Assembly (NCBI RefSeq): GCF_000633255.1
Contig: NZ_AYMJ01000018.1
Location: 186,001-250,000 of the forward strand
DNA: 64,000 nt
Source: Pseudomonas sp. H1h
GTDB lineage: Bacteria > Pseudomonadota > Gammaproteobacteria > Pseudomonadales > Pseudomonadaceae
Direction: 5' to 3'
The position numbers and the translations under genes were made by a program. Shown piece after piece: positions 32,987-41,456 of this stretch. Each line of letters begins with the position of its first letter. Position 1 is the first letter of the stretch. Below the pieces are notes generated by a model. It was not told where the DNA came from. It saw nothing but the letters and a program-made list of their open reading frames with translations, and made no database searches.

Positions 32987-34054
32987 TCAGAGGCTCGATT
33001 TCGCAATGACCTGCAGGCTCATGTGCTCCAGCAGTTTGTTCATGTGAATGAACTGCGCGAAGCGTTTGTCCTGGGTCTGGCCGTGGTAGAAGCGGTAGTA
33101 GATCTGCTGCACGATGCCGGCCAGGCGGAACAGGCCGTAGGTGTAGTAGAAGTCGAAGTTGTCGATCTGGATGCCCGAGCGCTCGGCGTAATAATCGACG
33201 AATTCGCGGCGGGTCAGCATGCCCGGGGCGTGGCTCGGCTGGCGGCGCATCAGTTGCACCGGTGCCGGGTCGCCGGCTTCGATCCAGTAGGCGAGGGTGT
33301 TGCCCAGATCCATCAGCGGGTCGCCGAGGGTGGTCAGTTCCCAGTCGAGCACGCCGATGATCTGCATCGGGTTGTCCGGGTCGAGGATCACGTTGTCGAA
33401 ACGGTAGTCGTTGTGGACGATACTCGAAGTCGGGTGGTCGGCCGGCATCTTGTCGTTGAGCCAGGCTTTGACCTGTTCCCAATGTGGCGCATCCGGGGTC
33501 AGGGCTTTTTCGTAGCGTTCGCTCCAGCCCTTGATCTGGCGGGCAACGTAGCCTTGCGGCTTGCCCAGATCACCGAGACCGCAGGCGTTGTAATCGACAC
33601 GGTGCAGCTCGACGAAACGGTCGATGAAACTCTTGCACAGCGCTTCGGTTTTCACCGCATCGAGGCCCAGTTCCGGCGGCAGGTCGGAGCGCAGAATGAT
33701 GCCCTTGACCCGTTCCATCACGTAGAACTCGGCGCCGATCACCGATTCGTCGGTGCAGTGCACGTAGGCCTTGGGGCAGTACGGGAAACCGTCGCGCAGT
33801 TGATTGAGGATGCGAAATTCGCGGCCCATGTCGTGGGCGGATTTGGCCTTGTGACCGAACGGCGGCCGGCGCAGGACAAACTCCTGCTGCGGGTATTCCA
33901 GAAGGTAGGTCAGGTTAGACGCACCGCCGGGAAACTGGCTGATCGCCGGCAAGCCGGTCAGGCCCGGAATGTGCGCCTTGAGGTACGGATCGATCAGGCT
34001 GGCATCGAGTTCTTCGCCAGAGCGGATCCGGGTGGACTGGTCAGTAAGCGCCAT
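32987..34054 (-). CDS. Aminoglycoside-phosphotransferase-fold (APH/ACAD10-like) protein
   Basis: 355 residues. A kinase-like fold is shown by FPGGASNLTYLL (nucleotide loop, about 42), VLRRPP, the catalytic loop HNDYRFDNVI (about 214) and the metal aspartate in LDWELTTLGDP (about 234). This branch is found with acyl-CoA dehydrogenases (ACAD10/11-type) and phosphorylates hydroxyacyl groups, rather than giving antibiotic resistance. It is first in a two-gene operon with the SDR. Confidence 0.83.
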   Translation of the reverse strand: MALTDQSTRIRSGEELDASLIDPYLKAHIPGLTGLPAISQFPGGASNLTYLLEYPQQEFVLRRPPFGHKAKSAHDMGREFRILNQLRDGFPYCPKAYVHCTDESVIGAEFYVMERVKGIILRSDLPPELGLDAVKTEALCKSFIDRFVELHRVDYNACGLGDLGKPQGYVARQIKGWSERYEKALTPDAPHWEQVKAWLNDKMPADHPTSSIVHNDYRFDNVILDPDNPMQIIGVLDWELTTLGDPLMDLGNTLAYWIEAGDPAPVQLMRRQPSHAPGMLTRREFVDYYAERSGIQIDNFDFYYTYGLFRLAGIVQQIYYRFYHGQTQDKRFAQFIHMNKLLEHMSLQVIAKSSL

Positions 34055-34244
34055 GCTTATCCCTTCTGCTTATTTTGGAGGCCAGACATCATTGGCTAAT
34101 CTAATGGTGCGCTCGGATGGTCACAAGCGCGGGTCGGTCTTATAGGTTAGCGTGTTGCCGGATAATCACCTTTGGGAATGTGCGCGACGGGCCGCGGCAG
34201 ACTAAGGTTTAGCGGGTATGCCGTGTCCAGCAAGGAGCTATGAA

Positions 34245-34640
34245 ATGGGCTGCCCGCAAGTCTGTGCCAGCGCCACCCTGCAATGCAGTTTCGGCGCCGC
34301 CCCGGCGGTGCTCAACGTGTTGCCGGTCAACCGCACGCTGACCGGCGGGATGCCGGCGGCGAACATCATGGATCACATACCGCTGGTCAATATCCTGCCG
34401 TTCGGGGTGTGCATGAGCATGGCCAATCCGATGGTGGCAGCGGCGACGGCTGCGGCACTCGGCGTATTGACGCCGATGCCGTGCATACCGGCGACCGCCA
34501 CGCCGTGGATTCCCGGCGGCGCGCCGACGTTGTTGTTGGGCGGTATGCCGGCGATTGATGCCAACAGCACGTTGATGTGCAACTGGGCGGGGGTGATCAA
34601 GATCGTCATGCCGGGGCAGATGCAGATGCTCATTCCCTGA
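34245..34640 (+). CDS. PAAR-like DUF4280 protein, probable T6SS spike tip
   Basis: 131 residues from ATG 34245, chosen because AGGAG lies 8 bases upstream; ATG 34218 would add nine residues without a binding site. The protein is hydrophobic and rich in Gly/Pro/Met/Ala repeats, with cysteines in CSFG, FGVCMSM, MPCIP and MCNW. These match the PAAR-like DUF4280 family that caps VgrG spikes. The gene points away from vgrG but lies about 700 bases from the YwqK-vgrG pair. It has no toxin extension, so it would act as a separate tip. Confidence 0.8.
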   Translation: MGCPQVCASATLQCSFGAAPAVLNVLPVNRTLTGGMPAANIMDHIPLVNILPFGVCMSMANPMVAAATAAALGVLTPMPCIPATATPWIPGGAPTLLLGGMPAIDANSTLMCNWAGVIKIVMPGQMQMLIP

Positions 34641-34659
34641 GGCTTGTGGTGGCGGTGCC

Positions 34660-34735
34660 GGCCTCTTCGCGAGCAAGCCCGCTCCCACCCTGGAATGCGA
34701 TCAAATGTGGGAGTGAGCCTGCTCGCGAAGAGGCC
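34660..34735. repeat. REPIN
   Basis: Inverted arms (TTCGCGAGCAAGCCCGCTCC near 34665, and GTGGGAGTGAGCCTGCTCGC near 34707) between the convergent PAAR-like and YwqK genes. Confidence 0.9.
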
Positions 34736-34755
34736 AGTGCTGCCAATAGAGAACC

Positions 34756-35298
34756 TCAGGCCTGCTGCGGATCCGCCCACCGCTGATACCACCAGCGCAC
34801 CCGGGAAATCGGTTTGCCGTCCGCCCCCAGCGGCCGCCCGTCCTCGGCAAACCCTTGCTCTGGCTCCATCAACTGGCCGTTCAGATACCGTGCCTCCGCC
34901 GCTGGCTTGCCGTTGAGGTGAAAGCGTTGATAACGCCCTTCACGCACACCATCGCGGTAAAACTCCGCTTCCGCCACTTGCCCATCCGGAAAGTAATTGA
35001 ACGCCTCGCCATGCAACAAGCCACGCCGATACGTGGCCTTGCGCTGCAACCAACCCTCGGCCGAATAAAAACTCGCCACGCCTTGCAGTTTGTCGAGCAC
35101 AAACGGCATCTGCGCCGAGACCTTGCCGTTAGGGTGATAGAGCAGCGACATGCCCTGCAATTCACCCTGGCTGTAATTCAGATCCGCTTGTTTGCGCCCG
35201 TCATCCTTGATCTGCAACGCGCCGTCGAGCTGACCGTCCTGCAAACGACCCTTGAGTTGTTTGTCATCCTGCTGCAAATCCAGCGGTGTGATTGCCAT
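34756..35298 (-). CDS. YwqK/MORN-repeat protein next to vgrG
   Basis: 180 residues made of about five repeats of 22-24 residues of the MORN/YwqK type (YHPNGKVSAQMPF, YFPDGQVAEAEFY, FHLNGKPAAEARY). There is no signal peptide or membrane segment. Proteins of this type in toxin loci are often annotated as antitoxins. Next to vgrG it may be an immunity protein, adaptor or structural accessory; I cannot decide. It starts 13 bases after the vgrG stop and is likely co-transcribed. Confidence 0.7.
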   Translation of the reverse strand: MAITPLDLQQDDKQLKGRLQDGQLDGALQIKDDGRKQADLNYSQGELQGMSLLYHPNGKVSAQMPFVLDKLQGVASFYSAEGWLQRKATYRRGLLHGEAFNYFPDGQVAEAEFYRDGVREGRYQRFHLNGKPAAEARYLNGQLMEPEQGFAEDGRPLGADGKPISRVRWWYQRWADPQQA

Positions 35299-35310
35299 GC
35301 CTGCTCCCTG

Positions 35311-37320
35311 TCAGTTGACCTGCACCAGCCCGCCCTTGATGGTCAGCATGCCGCCGCCGTCCACAGTCTGCGAGGCCGCGCCCTTGTTAGTCAGGCTGAT
35401 GCCAGCGTCGTTGGTCAGCGTAGTCCCGGCCTTGTTGTCCAGCGAGGTGCCGGCCTGATTGGTCAAGGCAGTTCCAGCCTTGTGGGTGATCGAGGTGCTG
35501 GCCGACGACGCCAGATCCGCACCGCTCTTGATCGTGAAACTGCCGCCGCTTTGCAGGGTGAGGGTGCCGCTGACTTTGATTGTCAGGTTGCCGTCCACCG
35601 TCAGGCTGTAATCGCCTGTGACCTTGTCGGTGTAGTTGCCGCCGGTGCTGTGGTTCTGGTCGGCGCCGACTTTTACCGTGCGGCTGTCCTTCACATCGAG
35701 GCTGTCGCTGCCGGTCTGAATCGTCACGCTGCGCTTGCCTTTTTCCAGGGTTACGGTCTCGTCGCCGTCCTTGACCGTGCGGGTGCGGGCGTTTTGTACG
35801 GTGAGAGTTTCGTCATGGCCGACGGTGGCGGTGGAGTCGTTGAGTACGTTGATTTTCAGGTCTTTCTGCGCCTGCAAGAACACCTCTTCCGCGTCTTTCT
35901 TGTCCTCGAAGCGCAATTCATTGAATCCGGCACCCCCCTTGGACGACTGGGTCTTGATCCCCGATTGCGTCTGGTTGGCCGGCAGCGCGTAGGGCTGGGC
36001 GTTGTCGCCGTTGTACACGCAACCGGTCACCAGCGGCCGATCCGGATCACCGTCGATAAAGGTCACGATGACTTCCTGACCGATGCGCGGAATGAACTGC
36101 ATGCCGAAACCCTTGCCACTCCACGGCAGCACCACGCGCACCCAGCAGGAACTGGTTTCGTCATTCTTTCCGTCGCGATCCCACGGGAACTGCAACTTGA
36201 TCCGGCCGTACTCGTCGGTCCAGATTTCCTCGCCGGACTTGCCAACGACGATGGCGGTCTGTGGATGCATGCGCGGTTTGGGCGTGAGGCGTTGCGGGCG
36301 AAAGGGTGTGGCTTTGGGGATTGCTTCGAAGCGGTTGCGATAGCTTTCATGACTGGCGTCGTGGGTCACCCGCGTGACGACCCAATCGATGTTCAGGCTT
36401 GCGTCTTCGTGGCCGTCGAGGGTGAACCAATGGCCCGGAATCAGCCAGCGGCAGTCGCTCTCGCCGACAAAGCGTTTTTCCTCACTGCGCAAACCGTCGA
36501 CGCGTTGCTTGGTCAACGTATCGCCGCGAGCCTTGGCGTTGTAACCGCCGGGATGCTCATAGATCGAACGCGGCCCGGCCACGGCTTCGGCCTGGCCATA
36601 GAGCGAGGTGGTCGGCGTGGTGAATTCGTAATCCGTCGCCTTGTACACGCCGGCCACGGCTTGCACACACACTTGGCCTGAGCGGATGCCATGCAACTCA
36701 CGCTCGCCCATTTGCTGGCCCAGATATTTGACCTTCGGCCCGTTGGGGATCGGTACGAAAGCATCGTTGCTGTCACCCAGCACCAGCGTGTGCTTGCCGT
36801 CCTCGTGGGTAAAAAACCAGAAGATGCCTTCCTCTTCCAGCAGCCGCGAGACGAAAGCGAAATCGGTTTCGCCGTACTGCACGCAATATTCCCGTGGGGT
36901 GTAGCTGTCGGTCAGTGAGAGTTTGAAATCGCTGAAACCGTGGGCCTTGAAGATCGTAGTCACAATGTCCGACGTGGCGAGGTTCTGGAACACGCGGTTG
37001 TTGCTGGCCAGGGTCAGCCACCAGAGCCACGGGCGCAATACGAGTTGATAGCGCTCGGCGGTGGCGTCGGCAGGGAGTTGGCGGATTTCGGCGACCAGCG
37101 CGTCGAAGTGACGGAGTTGGGCGTCGTTGTGCAGGGTGGTGGTGACATGAGTGGCGACAGCGCTGGTCAGGGTGAGGGCGGTGCCGTCGTTGAGGCCGTT
37201 GAGGGTTTGCGAACCCAACAGGTTGAGCGCCTCGTCGCCGGACAGCGAATCAGGGTAAAGCGCCGACAGCGAGGCGGCCGTCAGGGAAAGGGTAGAGTTG
37301 CTGTCGGTGGAGCGCGGCAT
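35311..37320 (-). CDS. vgrG: Type VI secretion spike protein VgrG (TssI)
   Basis: 669 residues. gp27-like domains occupy about 1-380 (YCVQYGETDFAFVSRLLEEE). The gp5-like OB fold (about 400-470) has WTDEYGRIKLQFPWDRDG and WVRVVLPWSGKG, and the beta-helical spike follows (TVGHDETLTVQNARTRTV). The last 55 residues contain a strict 8-residue repeat (AGTALTNQ, AGTSLDNK, AGTTLTND, AGISLTNK) that extends the spike. No enzymatic C-terminal domain is present, so it is a carrier. The cargo genes are immediately upstream in the same orientation. Confidence 0.93.
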   Translation of the reverse strand: MPRSTDSNSTLSLTAASLSALYPDSLSGDEALNLLGSQTLNGLNDGTALTLTSAVATHVTTTLHNDAQLRHFDALVAEIRQLPADATAERYQLVLRPWLWWLTLASNNRVFQNLATSDIVTTIFKAHGFSDFKLSLTDSYTPREYCVQYGETDFAFVSRLLEEEGIFWFFTHEDGKHTLVLGDSNDAFVPIPNGPKVKYLGQQMGERELHGIRSGQVCVQAVAGVYKATDYEFTTPTTSLYGQAEAVAGPRSIYEHPGGYNAKARGDTLTKQRVDGLRSEEKRFVGESDCRWLIPGHWFTLDGHEDASLNIDWVVTRVTHDASHESYRNRFEAIPKATPFRPQRLTPKPRMHPQTAIVVGKSGEEIWTDEYGRIKLQFPWDRDGKNDETSSCWVRVVLPWSGKGFGMQFIPRIGQEVIVTFIDGDPDRPLVTGCVYNGDNAQPYALPANQTQSGIKTQSSKGGAGFNELRFEDKKDAEEVFLQAQKDLKINVLNDSTATVGHDETLTVQNARTRTVKDGDETVTLEKGKRSVTIQTGSDSLDVKDSRTVKVGADQNHSTGGNYTDKVTGDYSLTVDGNLTIKVSGTLTLQSGGSFTIKSGADLASSASTSITHKAGTALTNQAGTSLDNKAGTTLTNDAGISLTNKGAASQTVDGGGMLTIKGGLVQVN

Positions 37321-37352
37321 CGGATTTCCTCAATGACACTGCAAGGCTGGAC

Positions 37353-38021
37353 TCAACCGGTGACGTCGAAAAGAATCGGCCGATGATCAGGACCGGACAT
37401 GTCGAAGATATGCCCGAGCCCGGTGATGTCGACGACTTTGACCTTTACGTCTACGGAAGCCAGAACCCAATCAAGAATTCCTCCTTTGCTTTGAGTTTGC
37501 TGACCGCCCCAACATTCATAGGCGAGGCCTGCGGTGTCGAGCTGTCCGACGTTGGCGTGATCAAGATTCAAGTCCCCCGTCGCCACCCACCTGCCGCCCA
37601 AGGCCGTGCAGGACTTGAGTTGGCTTCGGGTAAGCCCGGTTTGCCCGGATTTGAAGTGAGCGAGAAACACGTAGCCGGTGTAGCTTTTGACCCCATTGGC
37701 TTCCACAGCGATCAGATCTCTGTTCAGTCCGAAGAGGCTTCCCTGGCTACACACCTGAAGCGCTTCAAAGCTTTTGACCATAACGATGTAGGCATTTGAG
37801 TAGCCGCCATCGAAAGCATGCACCGTGTAGTTTTTGTAGATGGCCGCCAGGTTGGATCTGTAGTTATTGACCTGAGCAGAATGTATTTCACACAGAAAAA
37901 CAATATCGGCATCCCATGCATCACTGGTGCAGCAATTGTGAATAAAGAAATCGACCTGGGTCTGCTTGTCGAGGGTCGAGGACTTGCCGTTCTTTTCGAC
38001 GTTGAAGCTTCCGATTCTCAT
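37353..38021 (-). CDS. Endonuclease/exonuclease/phosphatase-fold protein, candidate T6SS effector
   Basis: 222 residues with the full set of DNase-I-like active-site motifs: N7 (SFNVEK), E45 (LCEIHS), H122 (AHFKSG), D150 and N152 (TGDLNLD) and D212-H213 (GPDHRP). The fold is shared by nucleases, sphingomyelinases and phosphatases, so the reaction is uncertain. There is no signal peptide. Base composition is less GC-rich than the T6SS core genes, and it sits directly upstream of vgrG, the usual place for cargo effectors. No strong ribosome binding site precedes ATG 38021. Confidence 0.75.
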   Translation of the reverse strand: MRIGSFNVEKNGKSSTLDKQTQVDFFIHNCCTSDAWDADIVFLCEIHSAQVNNYRSNLAAIYKNYTVHAFDGGYSNAYIVMVKSFEALQVCSQGSLFGLNRDLIAVEANGVKSYTGYVFLAHFKSGQTGLTRSQLKSCTALGGRWVATGDLNLDHANVGQLDTAGLAYECWGGQQTQSKGGILDWVLASVDVKVKVVDITGLGHIFDMSGPDHRPILFDVTG

Positions 38022-38075
38022 AAGTCGGCCACTACGCTTGGGTTAGATCCGGATAATGTTTTTCTTCCGATACCT

Positions 38076-38540
38076 CTACCTGAACTGCATGCCCCGACAG
38101 CCAAGCCAGATGATGTATTTATCCGGAAAGCGCTCAATGATGTTTTTCATCGTAACGCCACGGTCATCTTCTGCGGACGTAAGCACAGGAATGGCATTCC
38201 CGTGAAGGGACGCGTAATCGAATGCAGCTCGAACGCCGCCAAGATGTTCCGGGGCTGGATACAGGCGCAGGTTTTGTACGGATTGAAATTGTTTGACGAT
38301 CGTATCTGGCGCCTTGAGTTCGCTGGCGTCCCAGATCATGGCTTTGGCTTTCGCAGCGTTCATCAATTCGCCGGCATCGTTATAAAAACCCACCTGAGAA
38401 CCTTTAGGGAGGGAATAGAAGCCATCCTGTGGATTCCAGGCTGAATGTCCGAAGACAAACATCATCGTACCCAGGGACCAATCCGTTTTTGGCGAACTCA
38501 GCCAAAGGTGTTTTCCGTTTTTATAGGGGATTCCGAACAT
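38076..38540 (-). CDS. Stv-domain-like protein, T6SS-linked
   Basis: 154 residues from ATG 38540 (AAGGAA about 10 bases upstream). It has a histidine in FVFGHSAW, followed by a YSLPKGSQVGFYNDAGEL-type segment, and a late cysteine in IIWLGCRGM. That spacing resembles the 'putative adhesin Stv' domain found in toxins and effectors, which has a conserved His and a Cys-Arg near its end, suggestive of a cysteine-dependent enzyme. It shares orientation and lower-GC composition with the adjacent nuclease-fold gene. It could be an effector, or a partner of that gene. Confidence 0.55.
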   Translation of the reverse strand: MFGIPYKNGKHLWLSSPKTDWSLGTMMFVFGHSAWNPQDGFYSLPKGSQVGFYNDAGELMNAAKAKAMIWDASELKAPDTIVKQFQSVQNLRLYPAPEHLGGVRAAFDYASLHGNAIPVLTSAEDDRGVTMKNIIERFPDKYIIWLGCRGMQFR

Positions 38541-38638
38541 GGCTGCGTGTTTCCTTGTCTTTATTCATGACGGATTGCAATTTTGAACAGGGAGCGAAAA
38601 ATAGATCTGTCCCCTTACACTCGGTCCTGTTACATTCA

Positions 38639-38896
38639 TCAGTTCCAATAGAAATGAGCCTTTGGGGCGCTATCGGAGTTCATGCGGTAACCACAATAAG
38701 TCACTTCGGCAAGATAGGCTTCGTATCCACCGCCTGCGGTTGGCCTATATCTGCTTTCAAAACCAGTGTGCCAGCCATTTGTGATATAGACGGTAACCAC
38801 GTCGGGAGACCAGACCATTCCAGCAAAAAGTGTGCATATCTCGGTGTAGTCCGAGGGCGTTCCTATATATCCTGAGCTGAGCATAAAGGCCGGCAT
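38639..38896 (-). CDS. Hypothetical protein in the T6SS cargo island
   Basis: 85 residues from ATG 38896, with AAGGAA 7-8 bases upstream. It has no signal peptide and is rich in aromatic residues (YITNGWHTGFESRY, AEVTYCGY). I do not recognise a family. Located between clpV and the Stv-like gene in a low-GC stretch, it may be an immunity protein or a small effector. The 97 bases downstream carry no gene but include AAAAATAGATCTGTCCCC, which looks like a remnant of a mobile-element end. Confidence 0.55.
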   Translation of the reverse strand: MPAFMLSSGYIGTPSDYTEICTLFAGMVWSPDVVTVYITNGWHTGFESRYRPTAGGGYEAYLAEVTYCGYRMNSDSAPKAHFYWN

Positions 38897-38914
38897 GATG
38901 TTTTCCTTGTCTGG

Positions 38915-41455
38915 TTATTCCAACACCCACTCCGCTAACTTTCCCGTCACCTGCGTCATCAATACATTCTCGACATCCCGCGCACCCGCCGCGCTGCATT
39001 TGGCGAGCACGGCTTTGACAATTCCCGAGTCAAACTCGAACTGTTTACCGGTCGCTGCCTTGTAGCGTCCGCGTAGTTTTTCCAACTTGGCGAGCACAAT
39101 CCCTTCCAGCGTCTGCTCATCCAGCGGCCGGTACGCAACCACCGTCATGCGCGCCAGGAACGCCGGGCGGAAGGCTTGCAGGAGGACTTTGTGCAGCGCC
39201 TCGTTGAAGGCTTCAGAGCCGATCTGTGACACGGGCGTATCGAGCAACAGTTCCGCGCCAACGTTGCTGGTGGCGAGCATCACGGTGTTCTTGAAGTCCA
39301 CCACCAGGCCGGTGCCGTCCTCCATCAAGCCCTTGTCGAAGACGTTGTAGAACGCTTCCAGCACATCCGGGTGGGCCTTCTCAATTTCGTCCAGCAACAC
39401 CACCGAATACGGTTTGCGCCGTACCGCTTCCGTCAGCACGCCACCACTGCCATAACCGACGTAACCCGGAGGGGCGCCCTTGAGTTGGCTCACGGTGTGG
39501 GCTTCCTGATATTCGGAGAGGTTGATGCTGATCAGGTTGCGTTCGCCGCCGTACAGCGCGTCGGCCAGCGCATACGCGGTTTCGGTTTTGCCGACGCCCG
39601 TGGGGCCCACCAGCAAGAACACACCCACTGGTTTCTGCGGATCGGTGAGCCCGGCGCGGTAGGCCTGGAGGCGCTGGGCGATGGTCGAGAGCGCCGTGGT
39701 CTGGCCCATCACACGCAAGCCCATGCGCTGGCCAAGGGTACGTACGGCATGGGCTTCGTCGGCAAGCATTTTGCCGACGGGGATACCGGTCCAACCGGCG
39801 ATCACGGCGGCAACGGTTTTGCTGTCGACCTGTTCGGGAACCAGCGGGTCGTCTTGGCGAATCGCATCCAGCCCGGCCTCAAGACGCAGCAATTCGGCGG
39901 CCAAATGGTCGATGCGGCTGTCAGTGGCTTCATCCGGTTTGTCGCTGTCGGCACTTTCGCTCAACGCCAGTAATTCGCGGCGTGTTTCAAGTAGCTCGCG
40001 CACGGCGACGCGTTCTTCGCTCCAGCGGGTTTCCAGTTCGCGGATGGCCTGCACATTGGTTTTCGATTCATCTTCCAGCAGGGTGATGCGTTCCCTGTGA
40101 TCCAGGCCGGTAGCCTGTTCACGCCGCAAACGTTCGACTTCATCCTTGAGGCTGTTCTGCCGGTGTCGCAGGCTTTCCAGCGGTGGCGGCACGTCGTGCT
40201 GACCGAGGGCGACCCGGGCGCACGCGGTATCGAGGACGCTGATGGCTTTGTCCGGCAACTGGCGGCCGGAAATGTAACGGTGCGAGAGTTTCACCGCTTC
40301 ATGGATCGCCGCGTCGAGCACCTGCACGCCATGGTGCTGTTCGAGTTTGGCGGCGACGCCACGGAGCATTTCCACGGCGGTGATTTCGTCCGGCTCTTCG
40401 ACCTGCACCAGTTGGAAGCGGCGGGCGAGGGCCGGGTCTTTCTCGAAGTATTTCTTGTATTCCATCCAGGTCGTGGCGGCGAGGGTGCGCAACTCGCCTC
40501 GGGCCAGCGCTGGCTTGAGCAGGTTGGCCGCATCGCTGCCACCCTCGGCACCGCCAGCGCCGATCAGCGTATGGGCCTCGTCGATGAACAAGATGATCGG
40601 TTTGTCGGCGCTGCGTACCGCGTCGATCACGCCTTTCAAACGCTGTTCGAATTCACCTTTGACCCCGGCGCCAGCCTGCAACAGACCGAGGTCGAGCACG
40701 CGCAGACTGACTTCTTGCAACGACGGCGGCACGTCCCCGGCGGCGATGCGCAGGGCCAAGCCTTCGACCACAGCGGTTTTGCCGACGCCGGGTGCGCCAA
40801 CCAGAATCGGGTTGTTCTGCCGGCGCCGCAAAAGAATATCGATGCACTGGCGAATCTCGCCGTCGCGACCAACGATCGGGTCGATGCGTCCGGCGTGAGC
40901 GTCGGCGGTCAGGTCCTGGGTGTACTGATTGAGCACCGAGTCCTGCCGTGGCGCCGGGTTACCAGAGGCGACAGAGCGCGGGCCTGCATGTTCGCGGGAG
41001 TTCTCCGTCCACTCCAGCAGATTCGCCCGCAGGGCCTCCTTGGGAATTCGCAGCAGGGACGAAGCACTGTTGAGCAACAGACTGCGGCGCTCGTCACGGT
41101 CGATCAATGCCAACAGCAGAAGCCCGGAACGAATGCTGTCGATCCCCTGCACACTCGCTTGCACCACCGCATCTTCAAGCAATCCCAACGTGTGCGAAGA
41201 CAGTGCAGGCGTACGCGTGCTGCCAGCCTTGAACAAGTCCAGCGCCTTGTTGATTTCAGCCGTCAGTGCATCCCGTTCCAATCCAAAACGCGGCAGCAGA
41301 AAAGCAAAATCACCGCCCTCGATATCGAGCAGTTCCAGCAACAAATGCTCGATCTCGACAAAGTGATGCCCGCGCTGCAAACAGCGCTGGGCCGCGCGTT
41401 CGAGGGCGCGACGGTTGTCCGGGTTGAGGCGTCCGATCAGGCTGGCCAGTTCCAT
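38915..41455 (-). CDS. clpV: T6SS AAA+ ATPase ClpV (TssH)
   Basis: 846 residues from ATG 41455, one base after the tssG stop. An N-terminal Clp-N domain occupies about 1-150. The first AAA+ domain has Walker A GAPGVGKT and Walker B ILFIDEAH. The coiled middle domain spans about 390-520, and the second AAA+ domain has GPTGVGKT and VVLLDEIEK. ClpV disassembles contracted TssB/TssC sheaths so they can be reused. Last of the leftward core gene run before the cargo island. Confidence 0.95.
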   Translation of the reverse strand: MELASLIGRLNPDNRRALERAAQRCLQRGHHFVEIEHLLLELLDIEGGDFAFLLPRFGLERDALTAEINKALDLFKAGSTRTPALSSHTLGLLEDAVVQASVQGIDSIRSGLLLLALIDRDERRSLLLNSASSLLRIPKEALRANLLEWTENSREHAGPRSVASGNPAPRQDSVLNQYTQDLTADAHAGRIDPIVGRDGEIRQCIDILLRRRQNNPILVGAPGVGKTAVVEGLALRIAAGDVPPSLQEVSLRVLDLGLLQAGAGVKGEFEQRLKGVIDAVRSADKPIILFIDEAHTLIGAGGAEGGSDAANLLKPALARGELRTLAATTWMEYKKYFEKDPALARRFQLVQVEEPDEITAVEMLRGVAAKLEQHHGVQVLDAAIHEAVKLSHRYISGRQLPDKAISVLDTACARVALGQHDVPPPLESLRHRQNSLKDEVERLRREQATGLDHRERITLLEDESKTNVQAIRELETRWSEERVAVRELLETRRELLALSESADSDKPDEATDSRIDHLAAELLRLEAGLDAIRQDDPLVPEQVDSKTVAAVIAGWTGIPVGKMLADEAHAVRTLGQRMGLRVMGQTTALSTIAQRLQAYRAGLTDPQKPVGVFLLVGPTGVGKTETAYALADALYGGERNLISINLSEYQEAHTVSQLKGAPPGYVGYGSGGVLTEAVRRKPYSVVLLDEIEKAHPDVLEAFYNVFDKGLMEDGTGLVVDFKNTVMLATSNVGAELLLDTPVSQIGSEAFNEALHKVLLQAFRPAFLARMTVVAYRPLDEQTLEGIVLAKLEKLRGRYKAATGKQFEFDSGIVKAVLAKCSAAGARDVENVLMTQVTGKLAEWVLE

Positions 41456-41456
41456 T

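Noticed and set aside
32987..34054. Aminoglycoside resistance gene
   Set aside because: The kinase-like fold belongs to the branch linked to acyl-CoA metabolism, and its partner is an SDR; nothing indicates drug resistance.
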